Shown here one piece after another: positions 1-8,322 of a DNA stretch of 64,000 nucleotides. A program made the translations under genes and the position numbers. Source of the DNA: Chryseobacterium sp. JAH (GTDB lineage: Bacteria > Bacteroidota > Bacteroidia > Flavobacteriales > Weeksellaceae). Every line of letters starts with the position of its first letter. The first letter of the stretch is position 1. The stretch covers positions 496,001 through 560,000 of the forward strand of contig NZ_LMAH01000002.1 of assembly GCF_001507335.1 (NCBI RefSeq), in the 5' to 3' direction. Below the pieces are notes generated by a model. It was not told the origin of the DNA, did no database searches, and saw nothing but the letters and a program-made list of their open reading frames with translations.

Positions 1-1760
1 TTTACCATATCTAAGAACCAGTTTTTCACTTCACCTTCCAAATGAGGAGCCAGTTTTTCTTGACAGGTTCTGTGATAATCGTTCAACCAGTTGATTTCTT
101 CAACAGATAAAATTTCTTTTGCAATCGTATCTTTAAAGAACGGACAGAACGTCAATGTTTCAAATTCATAAAAAGTACCGGAACTTGTAGTTTCAGATTC
201 TCTTACGGCAATCAGATTCTCATGACGGATTCCGTATTCACCTTCTACGTAGTATCCAGGTTCATTTGAGCATACCATTCCTACTAGTAATTCCTGAGGA
301 TTCAGATCTTTTCTGATGTTTTGCGGACCTTCATGTACATTCATAAAACTTCCCACACCGTGACCCGTTCCGTGATTAAAATCTTTAGCATTCATCCATA
401 AAGGCAACCTTGCAATGGCATCCAGCTGTACACCTCTTGTACCTTTTGGAAATCTCACCATCGAAAGACGGATTAATCCCTGTAGAACCAAAGTAGAATT
501 TGTTTTAAACTCTTCAGAAGCCTTTCCTAGGGCAAAAGTTCTCGTAATATCAGTAGTTCCTTCCAAATACTGACCTCCTGAATCCACTAAAATTGTTGAT
601 TCATTCGTTACTTCTTTACTACCTTCTTTCTTCGCAGAATAGTGCATGATGGCACCATTATCTTTATAACCGACAATGCTTCCAAAACTTTCCCCTACGA
701 AATTTTCTCCCTCAGCACGGAAACCTTTCAGTTTTTGCCCGATTGAATACTCATTCATCGCTTCTTTTCCTGCTGTATGTGTTAACCAGTAAAGAAATTT
801 CACCATTGCAACACCATCTCTCACCATTACTTTTCTGAAACCTTCCAATTCAGTATCATTTTTCTGAGCTTTCATCAGATTTCCAGGAACTGCAGCTTTT
901 ATAAACTTATTACCTACCTTTAGAGCTTCAAAAATAGACTGATTACTGTTTGGTGAGATTAAGACTTTTTCGTTTTTGATGGTTCTTAGGTGATTATAGA
1001 ATTCTTCATAAGGCATCATCTTCACCCACGCTTCATCCATTTGCTTTCTCGCATCAACCTCCATTTTTTCAAGACCTGTGAACAATATTGCATCATTTTT
1101 AGTAATTATAATGTATCCTAAAAATACAGGATTGCTTTCCACGTCACTTCCTCTCAAATTCAGGGTCCAAGCAACATCATCAAGACTGGAAATCACATGA
1201 ACCGTCACTTCCTGACTTTCCATTTTTTGACGGATAGCCGCAATTTTATCAGTCACAGATTTCCCTGCTCTTTCAACAGGATGGGTATAGATAGGATTTT
1301 TTGAAGCTTCCCCTCTTTCTTTCCAAACATATTTCAACAATGGATTGTCTACCAGTGTAATGTTTTTCGCATTCAGTTTTCCAAAAAGCAGTTCCCAATT
1401 AGCGTGAGAGGTTGCTAAAGCATTCACAGCCACCTTGCCGTTCGCAGGAATTTCAGAAATAATCCAGTCGATATAATTTGGAGTTCCTTCCATTCCGTCT
1501 TTGAAAAGGTCAATTCCTGAACCAGCCAGTTCGATAGGAGCCTGTGTAAAATACCTCCCATCTGTCCAAAGTCCGGCCTTATCTTTTGTAATCACTACAA
1601 AACCTGCAGAGCCTAAAAACCCTGACAGCCAAGCTCTTTCCTGCCATTCTTCAGGTAGATATTCGCTCATGTGTGGGTCTGCAGAATATATGATAAATGC
1701 ATCAACATTATTTTTTTGCATCTCCTCACGGAGCGCAGCTACTTTTTCGCTTGAAGTCAT
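1..1760 (-). CDS. Xaa-Pro aminopeptidase, M24 family (3' end cut by window edge)
   Basis: Three-domain aminopeptidase P-type enzyme that removes an N-terminal residue preceding proline; probably cytoplasmic because no signal peptide is visible. About 586 codons are present, close to the usual length of the long eukaryote-like form (about 590), so only the last few residues lie outside the window. Two creatinase-like N-terminal domains precede the pita-bread catalytic domain. All five metal ligands can be placed: D393 and D404 (LVDSGG...TTDITRT), H467 (HGTGHGVG), E500 (NEPGYY) and E514 (IRHEN). Their spacing matches human APP1. The start MTSSEKVAALRE is the first ATG of the frame. Confidence 0.95.
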   Translation of the reverse strand, partial: MTSSEKVAALREEMQKNNVDAFIIYSADPHMSEYLPEEWQERAWLSGFLGSAGFVVITKDKAGLWTDGRYFTQAPIELAGSGIDLFKDGMEGTPNYIDWIISEIPANGKVAVNALATSHANWELLFGKLNAKNITLVDNPLLKYVWKERGEASKNPIYTHPVERAGKSVTDKIAAIRQKMESQEVTVHVISSLDDVAWTLNLRGSDVESNPVFLGYIIITKNDAILFTGLEKMEVDARKQMDEAWVKMMPYEEFYNHLRTIKNEKVLISPNSNQSIFEALKVGNKFIKAAVPGNLMKAQKNDTELEGFRKVMVRDGVAMVKFLYWLTHTAGKEAMNEYSIGQKLKGFRAEGENFVGESFGSIVGYKDNGAIMHYSAKKEGSKEVTNESTILVDSGGQYLEGTTDITRTFALGKASEEFKTNSTLVLQGLIRLSMVRFPKGTRGVQLDAIARLPLWMNAKDFNHGTGHGVGSFMNVHEGPQNIRKDLNPQELLVGMVCSNEPGYYVEGEYGIRHENLIAVRESETTSSGTFYEFETLTFCPFFKDTIAKEILSVEEINWLNDYHRTCQEKLAPHLEGEVKNWFLDMV

Positions 1761-1851
1761 TTTTATAAATTTTAAAGACCGAAAGTTACAAAAAAATCAA
1801 GTGCGCTAATTAGATTTAGGGATGTTTTCAGTAAGGAACTCTTCTTTTTTC

Positions 1852-1957
1852 AGGAGCTTCATCCGGCTATCCGCTCATACTCCTCACGCCATCGCCTTTT
1901 CGTCTGTAACGAAAGCCCGCCGCTCGCTCCGCGGTAACCGCTGCTATCCGGGCTAGG
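1852..1957. repeat. GC-rich structured intergenic element (REP-like)
   Basis: The 312-base gap between the aminopeptidase and the next gene holds no convincing ORF. It does hold a block much richer in GC than its surroundings. Visible structure: a hairpin TTTCGT-ctgta-ACGAAA (1898-1914), a near-perfect palindrome GCGGTaACCGC (1931-1941), and an outer pairing AGCCCG (1914-1919) with CGGGCT (1949-1954). The block runs from AGGAGCTTC to GGGCTAGG. From memory, similar elements recur between genes in Chryseobacterium genomes; this copy alone cannot prove that. Confidence 0.6.
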
Positions 1958-2072
1958 TTGAAGTCACTGAATAACTGTATGTTATCTGTATTGCAATTTT
2001 TTTCAGGTACCATACCTCCGAATCATTATTAATTTCATAATATTTTGGAAAGGTTCTTGCTATTCATTAAAA

Positions 2073-2510
2073 ATGAAAACACAGAATTACCAAAATCACA
2101 GGAAATTTTATCCACCTAATCACTTCATTTTACTTCCATTGCTGATAATTTTAGAAGCTTATGGAATCTATAAAATTTGGGACGACGAAGCAAATCAACT
2201 GGTATGGATTTTATTTTCCACAGTTATATTTCTGATTTTCTATCTGGCGTTTATGACCAGACAGCATTATGCGATCGGACTTCAAAACCGAATCGTAAGA
2301 TTAGAGTTCAGACAGAGGTATTTTGAGATTTTCAATACAAGGTCGGATGATGTTTCTGAAAAACTGAGTTTCGGACAAATTGCAGCTCTGAGATTCGCCT
2401 ATGATGAAGAGTTTAAAGAGCTTTTATACCAAGCTTTAAACGAAAATATTTCAGGAGACGAAATCAAAAAATCTATCAAAAACTGGCGTCCCGATAACGA
2501 AAGAATTTAA
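2073..2510 (+). CDS. DUF6526-type membrane protein
   Basis: A 145-residue protein with two adjacent membrane segments (about residues 18-34 and 42-62, ending LIFYLAFMTRQHYAIG) followed by a charged cytoplasmic tail of about 80 residues. The shape and the 'RQHYAIGLQNRIVRLE' motif fit the small Bacteroidota family annotated as DUF6526; no activity is known. It is followed after 27 bases by a tiny lipoprotein on the same strand, so the two may be co-transcribed. Confidence 0.75.
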   Translation: MKTQNYQNHRKFYPPNHFILLPLLIILEAYGIYKIWDDEANQLVWILFSTVIFLIFYLAFMTRQHYAIGLQNRIVRLEFRQRYFEIFNTRSDDVSEKLSFGQIAALRFAYDEEFKELLYQALNENISGDEIKKSIKNWRPDNERI

Positions 2511-2537
2511 TTATATAATCACTAAAAATAAATTATT

Positions 2538-2705
2538 ATGAAAAAGTTATCTTTATACAGTATGAGTCTTTTTGCCATTCTGTTATTGACAAGTTGTGAA
2601 GCAGTAGAAACAATCTTCAAAGCCGGAATGTGGTGGGGAATAATTGTAGTTGTTGGCATCGTCGCCTTATTATTATGGCTGTTTTCTAGGGGTAAAAACT
2701 CTTAA
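2538..2705 (+). CDS. small lipoprotein with C-terminal membrane segment
   Basis: A 55-residue protein. A type II signal peptide ends in the lipobox LLTSC (Cys20), and a second hydrophobic stretch WWGIIVVVGIVALLLWLF (about 32-49) ends in RGKNS. It could be anchored both by lipid and by a C-terminal helix. The ATG at 2538 gives the canonical MKKL lipoprotein start. It lies between the DUF6526 gene and topoisomerase IB, with only 10 bases to the latter. The function is unknown; small flavobacterial proteins of this shape are common and often carry misleading names. Confidence 0.8.
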   Translation: MKKLSLYSMSLFAILLLTSCEAVETIFKAGMWWGIIVVVGIVALLLWLFSRGKNS

Positions 2706-2715
2706 CCAAATTTTT

Positions 2716-3819
2716 ATGAATCAATCAGACCAAGAGATCATTTCTCACTTAAAGCCGTCAAAGATTGTTAAGATTATGAAGGATCCGGTAGCTTCTGCAA
2801 AGGCAGTGAATCTTATTTACACTTCCGATGCAGAGACGGCCGGTATAATCCGTAGAAAGAGAGGTAAAAAATACCTGTATTTCAAAGACGGTGAGAAAAT
2901 CAAAGACAAAGAAGAGATTAAACGAATCAACGGTTTGGTTATTCCTCCGGCATGGGAAAATGTCTGGATATGCGCCATCGATAATGGCCATCTTCAGGCA
3001 ACGGGTCTTGATGCGAGAAAAAGAAAACAATACCGATATCACTCGCTCTGGAGCGCATTGAGAAATCATACAAAATTCTACAGAATGCTTCAGTTCGGAT
3101 ACGCTTTGCCTGAGATTCGTCTGCAACTGGAAAAAGACTTAGCCTTAAGAAATTTCGAGAAAAGAAAAATTCTTGCATTAATTGTGAGTTTAATGCAGCG
3201 TACCAATATCAGAATTGGTAACAGCATTTACGAAAAACTTTACGGGTCTTTTGGACTCACTACTTTGAAAGGAAAGCATGTAAAAGTGGAAGGACAGAAA
3301 ATCAACTTTGCTTTTAAAGGGAAAAAAGGAGTGATGCATGATGTGAATCTGAAAAGCAAGAGGCTGGCAAAAATGATCACCAAATGCAAAGAGATTCCGG
3401 GAAAAGAACTTTTCCAGTATTATGACAGTGAAGGAAACCGCCACAATATTGATTCCGGAATGGTGAATGATTACATTAAAGAATTAAGCGGGGAAGATTT
3501 TACGGCAAAAGATTTCAGAACCTGGTCAGGAACGGTGAATGCGCTGATTGCATTCAAAGAAATCGGGTATGCCGAAAACAATACTCAATACAAAAAGAAA
3601 GTAAAAGCCGCATTGGATATCGTTGCTGAACATTTAGGAAATACCAGCACGGTATGTAGAAAATACTACGTTCATCCCCTTGTTATTAATTTATACGAAA
3701 ACAATTCCATCAGAAAATATTTGGATGCTCTAGAGGTAATTGAAGAAAATGATGGTAAAGCAGGACTAACACAAGAAGAAAAATTAGTTTTAAAGATTTT
3801 GGAGACCGAAAAAATGTGA
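2716..3819 (+). CDS. DNA topoisomerase IB (poxvirus/bacterial type)
   Basis: Relaxes supercoils by nicking one strand through a 3'-phosphotyrosine link. The protein has 367 residues, typical for the bacterial type IB enzyme. Family signatures visible: the N-terminal 'NGLVIPPAWENVWIC' region, the catalytic-domain arginine in RTNIRIGN, the lysine in TTLKGKHVK, the second arginine in FRTWSGT, and the catalytic tyrosine in CRKYYVHP (Tyr317 or 318). The start is set at the ATG giving MNQSDQEIISHL. A longer frame exists upstream, but it overlaps the preceding lipoprotein gene and adds non-conserved sequence. Confidence 0.95.
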   Translation: MNQSDQEIISHLKPSKIVKIMKDPVASAKAVNLIYTSDAETAGIIRRKRGKKYLYFKDGEKIKDKEEIKRINGLVIPPAWENVWICAIDNGHLQATGLDARKRKQYRYHSLWSALRNHTKFYRMLQFGYALPEIRLQLEKDLALRNFEKRKILALIVSLMQRTNIRIGNSIYEKLYGSFGLTTLKGKHVKVEGQKINFAFKGKKGVMHDVNLKSKRLAKMITKCKEIPGKELFQYYDSEGNRHNIDSGMVNDYIKELSGEDFTAKDFRTWSGTVNALIAFKEIGYAENNTQYKKKVKAALDIVAEHLGNTSTVCRKYYVHPLVINLYENNSIRKYLDALEVIEENDGKAGLTQEEKLVLKILETEKM

Positions 3820-3923
3820 GGTCTACAATGATACAGTAGATTTTTTTTCTAAAAAGTGTCATTACTATTTCTTTGAAAATAAAAAGCATTGAGTATTTTA
3901 GCATAAATTAAATAATTTATAAT

Positions 3924-4322
3924 TTGTCAAATATAAATATTGGTAAGCCTAAATTACTTTCTGTAACATTATTTTTGCTCAGCATTTCTACATTTACGAC
4001 TTTTACTTACATACCTTCTGAGTTTAAAACTGGAGGCGGTTCATGCTATCAAGGAATTTCTGTTCTCATGACAAACGCGGTCATGATATTTTGTCTAGGT
4101 CTATTCTCGCTATCATTTGTTTTAACATTTCTGAGGAAACATGAAATTTCTGTCTTAATTTCTGTTATTTCAGTTATTTTTTGACTGTTGTGGGCTATTG
4201 CCAACTCAGTGAATCAACTTATTGATGGATTGCTATATTTTTCCTTTTTTGCTGTTGCAGGATTTTTTAATGTATACTATCATATACAAGTAAGGAAAAT
4301 CAGAATTTTCAGCAATCTCTAA
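3924..4322 (+). pseudogene. multi-pass membrane protein gene interrupted by an in-frame TGA
   Basis: From a TTG at 3924 a frame encodes a hydrophobic protein with likely membrane segments (LLSVTLFLLSISTF; MTNAVMIFCLGLFSLSFVLTF; ISVLISVISVIF). It stops at TGA 4182-4184 and then continues in the same frame for 45 more codons (LLWAIANSVNQLIDG, then an aromatic membrane segment, ending RKIRIFSNL) to TAA 4320-4322. The sequence after the TGA has the same composition and completes a further helix, so a Trp-to-stop nonsense mutation (TGG to TGA) is the simplest reading. No family was recognised. No good start or promoter is visible, which fits a decaying gene. Confidence 0.5.
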
Positions 4323-4385
4323 GAATTTTATAACATCTAATTACGGTAATAAAATTCACATTTCACTTGGGAAGCAAATTCACGC

Positions 4386-4413
4386 TTGACATTAAATAAA
4401 AGTTGTAAATTTG
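4386..4413 (+). promoter_or_regulatory. flavobacterial promoter of pruA
   Basis: TTG at 4386-4388, a 17-base spacer, then TAAATTTG at 4406-4413. This fits the published Flavobacterium consensus TTG-N17-23-TAnnTTTG. The start codon of pruA follows 32 bases after the -7 box. Confidence 0.7.
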
Positions 4414-4445
4414 TAAAAAGCAAAAATTAAACAATACAACGTAAT

Positions 4446-6071
4446 ATGTCAAAAGCAATTTCGCAAGTACCATTTGCAGTAAACGAACCGGTAAATTCTT
4501 ACGAACCGGGTTCTCCGGAAGTAAAATCTCTGATTGCTCAGTACAAAAAGATGTGGGCGCAAAAGATCGAGATTCCAATGATTATCAATGGTAAAGAAGT
4601 AAAAACTGACGATAAAGTTCAGCTTCAGTCTCCTCAGGATCACGCTCACGATTTCGGGTTCTATCACAGAGGGACTATGCAGCATGTAGATGATGCCATC
4701 AATTCTGCTTTAGCTGCAAAGAAAAAATGGAACGAATTGGGTTGGGAACACCGCGCTGCGATTTTCTTAAAAGCTGCTGATCTTTTGGCAGGACCTTACA
4801 GAGATGTGATCAATGCTGCAACGATGATCGGACAATCTAAAAATGTTCATCAGGCAGAAATTGACGCAGCTTGTGAGTTCATTGATTTCTTGAGATTCAA
4901 TGTAGAATTTATGACAGAAATGTATTCTGAGCAGCCGGTTTCCGATGCAGGAATCTGGAATCGTTTAGAATACAGACCGTTAGAAGGATTCGTCTTTGCG
5001 GTAACTCCGTTCAACTTTACAGCAATTTCAGGAAACTTGCCGGCTTGTATGGCAATGCTTGGAAACGTTGTGGTTTGGAAACCTTCAGACAAACAAATCT
5101 ATTCTGCAAAAGTAATCATGGATGTTTTAACAGAAGCAGGTTTACCAGCAGGTGTAATCAATATGATTTTCACAGACGGAAAAGAAACTGCTGAGAAAGT
5201 TTTGGCACACAGAGATTTTGCAGGACTTCACTTTACAGGATCTACAAAAGTTTTCCAGGGAATGTGGAAGATGATTGGCGACAATATTCACAACTACAGA
5301 ACCTACCCAAGAATCGTTGGAGAAACTGGTGGAAAAGATTTCGTAATCGCTCACCCTTCTGCAAATGTAGAAGCTGTAGCTACAGGTTTAGTAAGAGGTT
5401 CTTTTGAATACCAAGGACAAAAATGTTCTGCGGCTTCAAGAGCATATATCCCAAGATCAATTTGGGCAGATGTGAAGAAAGTAATGGAAACTCAGATCGG
5501 TTCAATTAAAATTGGTTCGCCTGAAGATCCTTCGAACTTCGTGAATGCAGTAATCGACAAAAACTCATTCGAAAAATGCAAAGGGTATATTGACAGAGCT
5601 GAAGCGTCAAGCAATGCCAATGTGATCATCGGTGGTAAATGTGATGATTCTAAAGGATGGTTCGTGAGTCCTACAGTAATCGAGACTACAGATCCTCAGT
5701 ATGAAAGTATGGTAGAAGAAATCTTCGGACCGATCTTATCAGTGTACGTTTATGAAGACAAAGATTGGTCAGAAACACTTAAAATTGTTGATTCTTCTTC
5801 TCCTTATTCGTTAACAGGTTCTGTATTTTCACAAGACAGATATGCTACTGACGAAGCTTTCAAAGCGTTGGAAAATGCTTCTGGAAACTTCTACATCAAT
5901 GATAAACCAACTGGTGCAGTTGTAGGTCAACAACCTTTCGGTGGAGGTAGAGCTTCAGGAACAAACGATAAAGCAGGTTCTAAAATGAATCTTTTGAGAT
6001 GGACATCTGTACGAAGCATTAAAGAAACTTTCGTTTCTCCGAAAGATTATAAATATCCTTATTTAGGATAA
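4446..6071 (+). CDS. pruA: L-glutamate gamma-semialdehyde dehydrogenase
   Basis: NAD-dependent oxidation of glutamate-5-semialdehyde (pyrroline-5-carboxylate) to glutamate, the second step of proline degradation. The 541 residues match the stand-alone P5C dehydrogenase group (TIGR01236-like). Aldehyde dehydrogenase signatures are intact: WKPSDKQ and FTGSTKVF of the NAD site, the general base E293 in VGETGGKD, the nucleophile C327 in YQGQKCSAAS, and EEIFGPILSVY. No proline dehydrogenase gene is adjacent, so in this genome the two steps are encoded apart. It has its own promoter and terminator and so looks monocistronic. Confidence 0.95.
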   Translation: MSKAISQVPFAVNEPVNSYEPGSPEVKSLIAQYKKMWAQKIEIPMIINGKEVKTDDKVQLQSPQDHAHDFGFYHRGTMQHVDDAINSALAAKKKWNELGWEHRAAIFLKAADLLAGPYRDVINAATMIGQSKNVHQAEIDAACEFIDFLRFNVEFMTEMYSEQPVSDAGIWNRLEYRPLEGFVFAVTPFNFTAISGNLPACMAMLGNVVVWKPSDKQIYSAKVIMDVLTEAGLPAGVINMIFTDGKETAEKVLAHRDFAGLHFTGSTKVFQGMWKMIGDNIHNYRTYPRIVGETGGKDFVIAHPSANVEAVATGLVRGSFEYQGQKCSAASRAYIPRSIWADVKKVMETQIGSIKIGSPEDPSNFVNAVIDKNSFEKCKGYIDRAEASSNANVIIGGKCDDSKGWFVSPTVIETTDPQYESMVEEIFGPILSVYVYEDKDWSETLKIVDSSSPYSLTGSVFSQDRYATDEAFKALENASGNFYINDKPTGAVVGQQPFGGGRASGTNDKAGSKMNLLRWTSVRSIKETFVSPKDYKYPYLG

Positions 6072-6114
6072 GTAATCATTAATGTTTATAAATACTTGTT
6101 TATCAATTAATAAT

Positions 6115-6147
6115 AAAGCTCCGGAATTTTCATTTCGGAGCTTTTAT
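6115..6147 (+). terminator. intrinsic terminator of pruA
   Basis: Inverted repeat AAGCTCCG / CGGAGCTT, with loop sequence gaattttcattt, followed by TTTATTTA. It lies 44 bases after the pruA stop codon. Confidence 0.8.
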
Positions 6148-6256
6148 TTAGAATTAACAATAATTTAATATTTTTTATTATTTAATTAGCAATAAACAGA
6201 CTTTTACGGAATAGTTATTGAATACAAGACAGTACACCATAAAAGATATAATTATT

Positions 6257-6460
6257 ATGAAAAATTTAGTTTTATTAACCTTAGGGATCGGATTTTTAGC
6301 AGCGAGCTGTGGAACAAAAGAAAAGCAAATGTCATCAAGTAACACAGATTCTACATCTGTCGAAGCAGCGCAAGCCGCACCGATAGTAGCAGATACTGTG
6401 ACAACAGTTCCAATGGATTCTACGAAAGTAGATTCAGCTACTACTCCTGCAACCAGATAA
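6257..6460 (+). CDS. small Thr/Asp-rich lipoprotein
   Basis: A 67-residue protein: signal peptide MKNLVLLTLGIGFLAASC with the lipobox LAASC, then a short, low-complexity mature part rich in Thr, Ser, Asp and Val (VADTVTTVPMDSTKVDS). The ATG giving MKNLV is preferred over an upstream TTG because it starts exactly at the signal peptide. The function is unknown. It resembles the next gene in size, architecture and own terminator, so the pair may be diverged duplicates. Confidence 0.8.
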   Translation: MKNLVLLTLGIGFLAASCGTKEKQMSSSNTDSTSVEAAQAAPIVADTVTTVPMDSTKVDSATTPATR

Positions 6461-6480
6461 AAATCCTAAAGTAAAAATGG

Positions 6481-6516
6481 AAAATCCGCAGACGAAAATT
6501 CTGCGGATTTTTTTTA
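6481..6516 (+). terminator. intrinsic terminator
   Basis: Stem AAATCCGCAG / CTGCGGATTT closed by a short A/T-rich loop and followed by a run of eight T. It ends the transcript of the first small lipoprotein gene. Confidence 0.85.
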
Positions 6517-6547
6517 TATTTGAATAACAAACATTAAAAAATTTACT

Positions 6548-6805
6548 ATGAAAAAATTATGGATAACAGCGGTCTTAGGAATATTAGTTTTCGCAAGCTG
6601 TGCTGATAAAAAAGAAAACAGAGAAGAGTTCAAAGCAGATCACAATAAAGATTCTACTCGAAATGATCTCGGAGACTCTGCGGTTGCCAATTCAGAACAA
6701 AACGTTGCTGATACTACAAATCTGGCGAATGATACGGTGAAGAAGCCAACAGATTACAAGAGCAAAGAATCACGACCAAACACCGAAGTGGGAGGATCTA
6801 GATAA
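6548..6805 (+). CDS. small charged lipoprotein
   Basis: An 85-residue protein with lipobox VFASC (Cys19-20 region) after MKKLWITAVLGILVFAS. The mature domain is hydrophilic and predicted unstructured (KADHNKDSTRNDLGDS, then a Thr/Asn stretch, ending NTEVGGSR). There is no recognised domain. It follows the other small lipoprotein and is bracketed by two terminators, so it should be its own transcription unit. Confidence 0.8.
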   Translation: MKKLWITAVLGILVFASCADKKENREEFKADHNKDSTRNDLGDSAVANSEQNVADTTNLANDTVKKPTDYKSKESRPNTEVGGSR

Positions 6806-6812
6806 TAAAAGT

Positions 6813-6846
6813 AAATCCACGGAAGTCTCTGTGGATTTTTTATTTT
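6813..6846 (+). terminator. intrinsic terminator
   Basis: Stem AAATCCAC / GTGGATTT, loop ggaagtctct, then TTTATTTT. It lies seven bases after the stop codon of the second small lipoprotein. Confidence 0.85.
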
Positions 6847-6940
6847 AAAACATTTTCGTACCTATTATCTCTAAATATTTTAACTAAATTTTATGAATTG
6901 AATTATTGATAATTATAAAGCCTTATATTAACATAATTAT

Positions 6941-6948
6941 TACATTTG
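6941..6948 (+). promoter_or_regulatory. -7 promoter box of the thioredoxin-fold gene
   Basis: TACATTTG matches TAnnTTTG exactly and lies 18 bases before the start codon. No TTG is found 17-23 bases upstream, so only the -7 element is supported. Confidence 0.55.
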
Positions 6949-6966
6949 TATCCAATAAAATATTTC

Positions 6967-8127
6967 ATGAAAAAAACAGCAATATTATCACTTCTTTTTT
7001 TTGCAGTGATCGCTTTCGGACAAGGAATCAAATTTGAAGAAGGCAATTTTAAAAGTCTTTTAGCAAAAGCTAAAAAAGAAAACAAACTTATTTTTATAGA
7101 CGCTTACGCAGTTTGGTGCGGACCGTGTAAACTGATGGTTAAAAACATTTTCCCTCTGAAACCCGTTGGTGATTACTACAATGCCAATTTCATCAATGCT
7201 AAAATTGATATGGAAAAAGGTGAAGGTATTGATTTGGCAAAAAAATACAATGTAAAAGCTTTCCCTACTTATTTATTCATCAATGGTGATGGCGAAGAAG
7301 TTCACAGAACTTTAGGGTATGTTGAGGAAAAAGATTTCATTCAGTTTGCGATGGATGCAGGAGATCCGAACAAAAGACTGACTTCATTGAAACAAAAATT
7401 TGAAAAGGGAGAAAAAGATCCTGAATTTTTGAAAAACCTTGCCGGTCTTACCATTTATAATGATGCAGATTTTGCTGGAAAAGTTCTAAACCGTTATTTC
7501 AGTGCAAAAACTACTTTAGATAAAGATGATGTTCAGATGCTTCTTTCAGGAACTCAAAGTACAGAAAGTCCTCTGTATAAAATTTTCCAGGACAAAAAAC
7601 AAGAAATCATCAAGGTAATGCTTGCTGACCGTTACGAAATGTTTGAAAAAAACATCAAGCTGAATACGATCATGAAAAAGACATACAGTGCTGATACAAA
7701 AAAATGGAATGACGCTTATTTCTATACTGAGACTCAGAAATTCATGACAAAAGAAGAATCTGAAAAACTTTTAAAAAGGGCAAAATCAAACAGAGCTTTA
7801 AAAGAAAAAGATTTTGCAACCTATGAGAAAATGACTTTAGATCTTTACAAAGATTACTCTGCTGCAAATTCAGAAGAATTGAATTCAATCGCATGGAATT
7901 TCTTTGAAAATGTAAGTACAAAATCATCTCTTGAAACTGCAGTACAATGGGCTCAGGAATCTGTAAAGAAAAATGAAAATTATGCTAATACAGATACACT
8001 TGCCAATCTTTACAACAAAGTGGGTGACAAGAAAAATGCTAAACTTTGGGCTGAAAAGTCTATTGCATTAGGAAAAGCAGCAGGTGAAGATACTGCAGAT
8101 ACCGAAAAAATATTGAAGAGCTTATAA
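6967..8127 (+). CDS. secreted thioredoxin-fold protein with C-terminal helical repeats
   Basis: 386 residues. A type I signal peptide ends AFG|Q. A thioredoxin domain (about 25-130) has the redox motif WCGPCK and the cis-Pro region KAFPTYLFI. A long alpha-helical, probably TPR-like part follows (about 150-386, ending with ANLYNKVGDKKNAKLWAEKS). Family members are periplasmic disulfide reductases or oxidases; the partner is unknown. The ATG at MKKTAILS is preferred over an upstream TTG because it directly begins the signal peptide. It is monocistronic between its -7 box and a strong hairpin. Confidence 0.9.
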   Translation: MKKTAILSLLFFAVIAFGQGIKFEEGNFKSLLAKAKKENKLIFIDAYAVWCGPCKLMVKNIFPLKPVGDYYNANFINAKIDMEKGEGIDLAKKYNVKAFPTYLFINGDGEEVHRTLGYVEEKDFIQFAMDAGDPNKRLTSLKQKFEKGEKDPEFLKNLAGLTIYNDADFAGKVLNRYFSAKTTLDKDDVQMLLSGTQSTESPLYKIFQDKKQEIIKVMLADRYEMFEKNIKLNTIMKKTYSADTKKWNDAYFYTETQKFMTKEESEKLLKRAKSNRALKEKDFATYEKMTLDLYKDYSAANSEELNSIAWNFFENVSTKSSLETAVQWAQESVKKNENYANTDTLANLYNKVGDKKNAKLWAEKSIALGKAAGEDTADTEKILKSL

Positions 8128-8137
8128 ACTTTAATTT

Positions 8138-8187
8138 AACTAATAGAAAATCCGCTGAAATTTATTTCAGCGGATTTTCTATTAGTT
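8138..8187. terminator. unusually long perfect terminator hairpin
   Basis: Two 23-base arms (8138-8160 and 8165-8187) are perfectly complementary and enclose a four-base loop, TTTA. The core is AAATCCGCTGAAA. A-rich and T-rich flanks on both sides would let it act in either direction. It lies ten bases after the thioredoxin-fold gene. Confidence 0.85.
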
Positions 8188-8196
8188 ATAGGTCAT

Positions 8197-8292
8197 CGTC
8201 AGTTCGAGTAGCGAAGCGTATCGAGAACTTTTTGTTATACTTAATGAAAATTTCCCGATACGGTTTTCTTCAAAAACCTAGTCGAAATGACG
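8197..8292. repeat. imperfect long inverted repeat (dispersed-element candidate)
   Basis: The left end CGTCAGTTCGAGTAGCGAAG and the right end, CTAGTCGAAATGACG, are imperfect complements. Internal parts also pair (GTATCGAGAA with TTCCCGATAC). The whole 96-base unit could fold into one long stem. It lies between a terminator and the 3' end of fabH and contains no ORF. From memory, elements with CGAGTAGCGAAGCGTATCGAGAA are widespread between flavobacterial genes. Confidence 0.65.
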
Positions 8293-8322
8293 TAGCTCTT
8301 AAAATATTCAGCAAAATATTTA

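Noticed and set aside
1501..1809. Plus-strand ORF of 102 codons
   Set aside because: It lies fully antisense to the aminopeptidase gene, whose metal ligands and codon pattern are clear.
2650..2715. Upstream extension of topoisomerase IB
   Set aside because: It overlaps the small lipoprotein gene in another frame and adds a non-conserved start; the ATG at 2716 fits the family.
4182..4184. TGA as selenocysteine codon
   Set aside because: No bacterial SECIS-like hairpin directly follows, and the surrounding sequence is a plain membrane helix; nonsense mutation is simpler.
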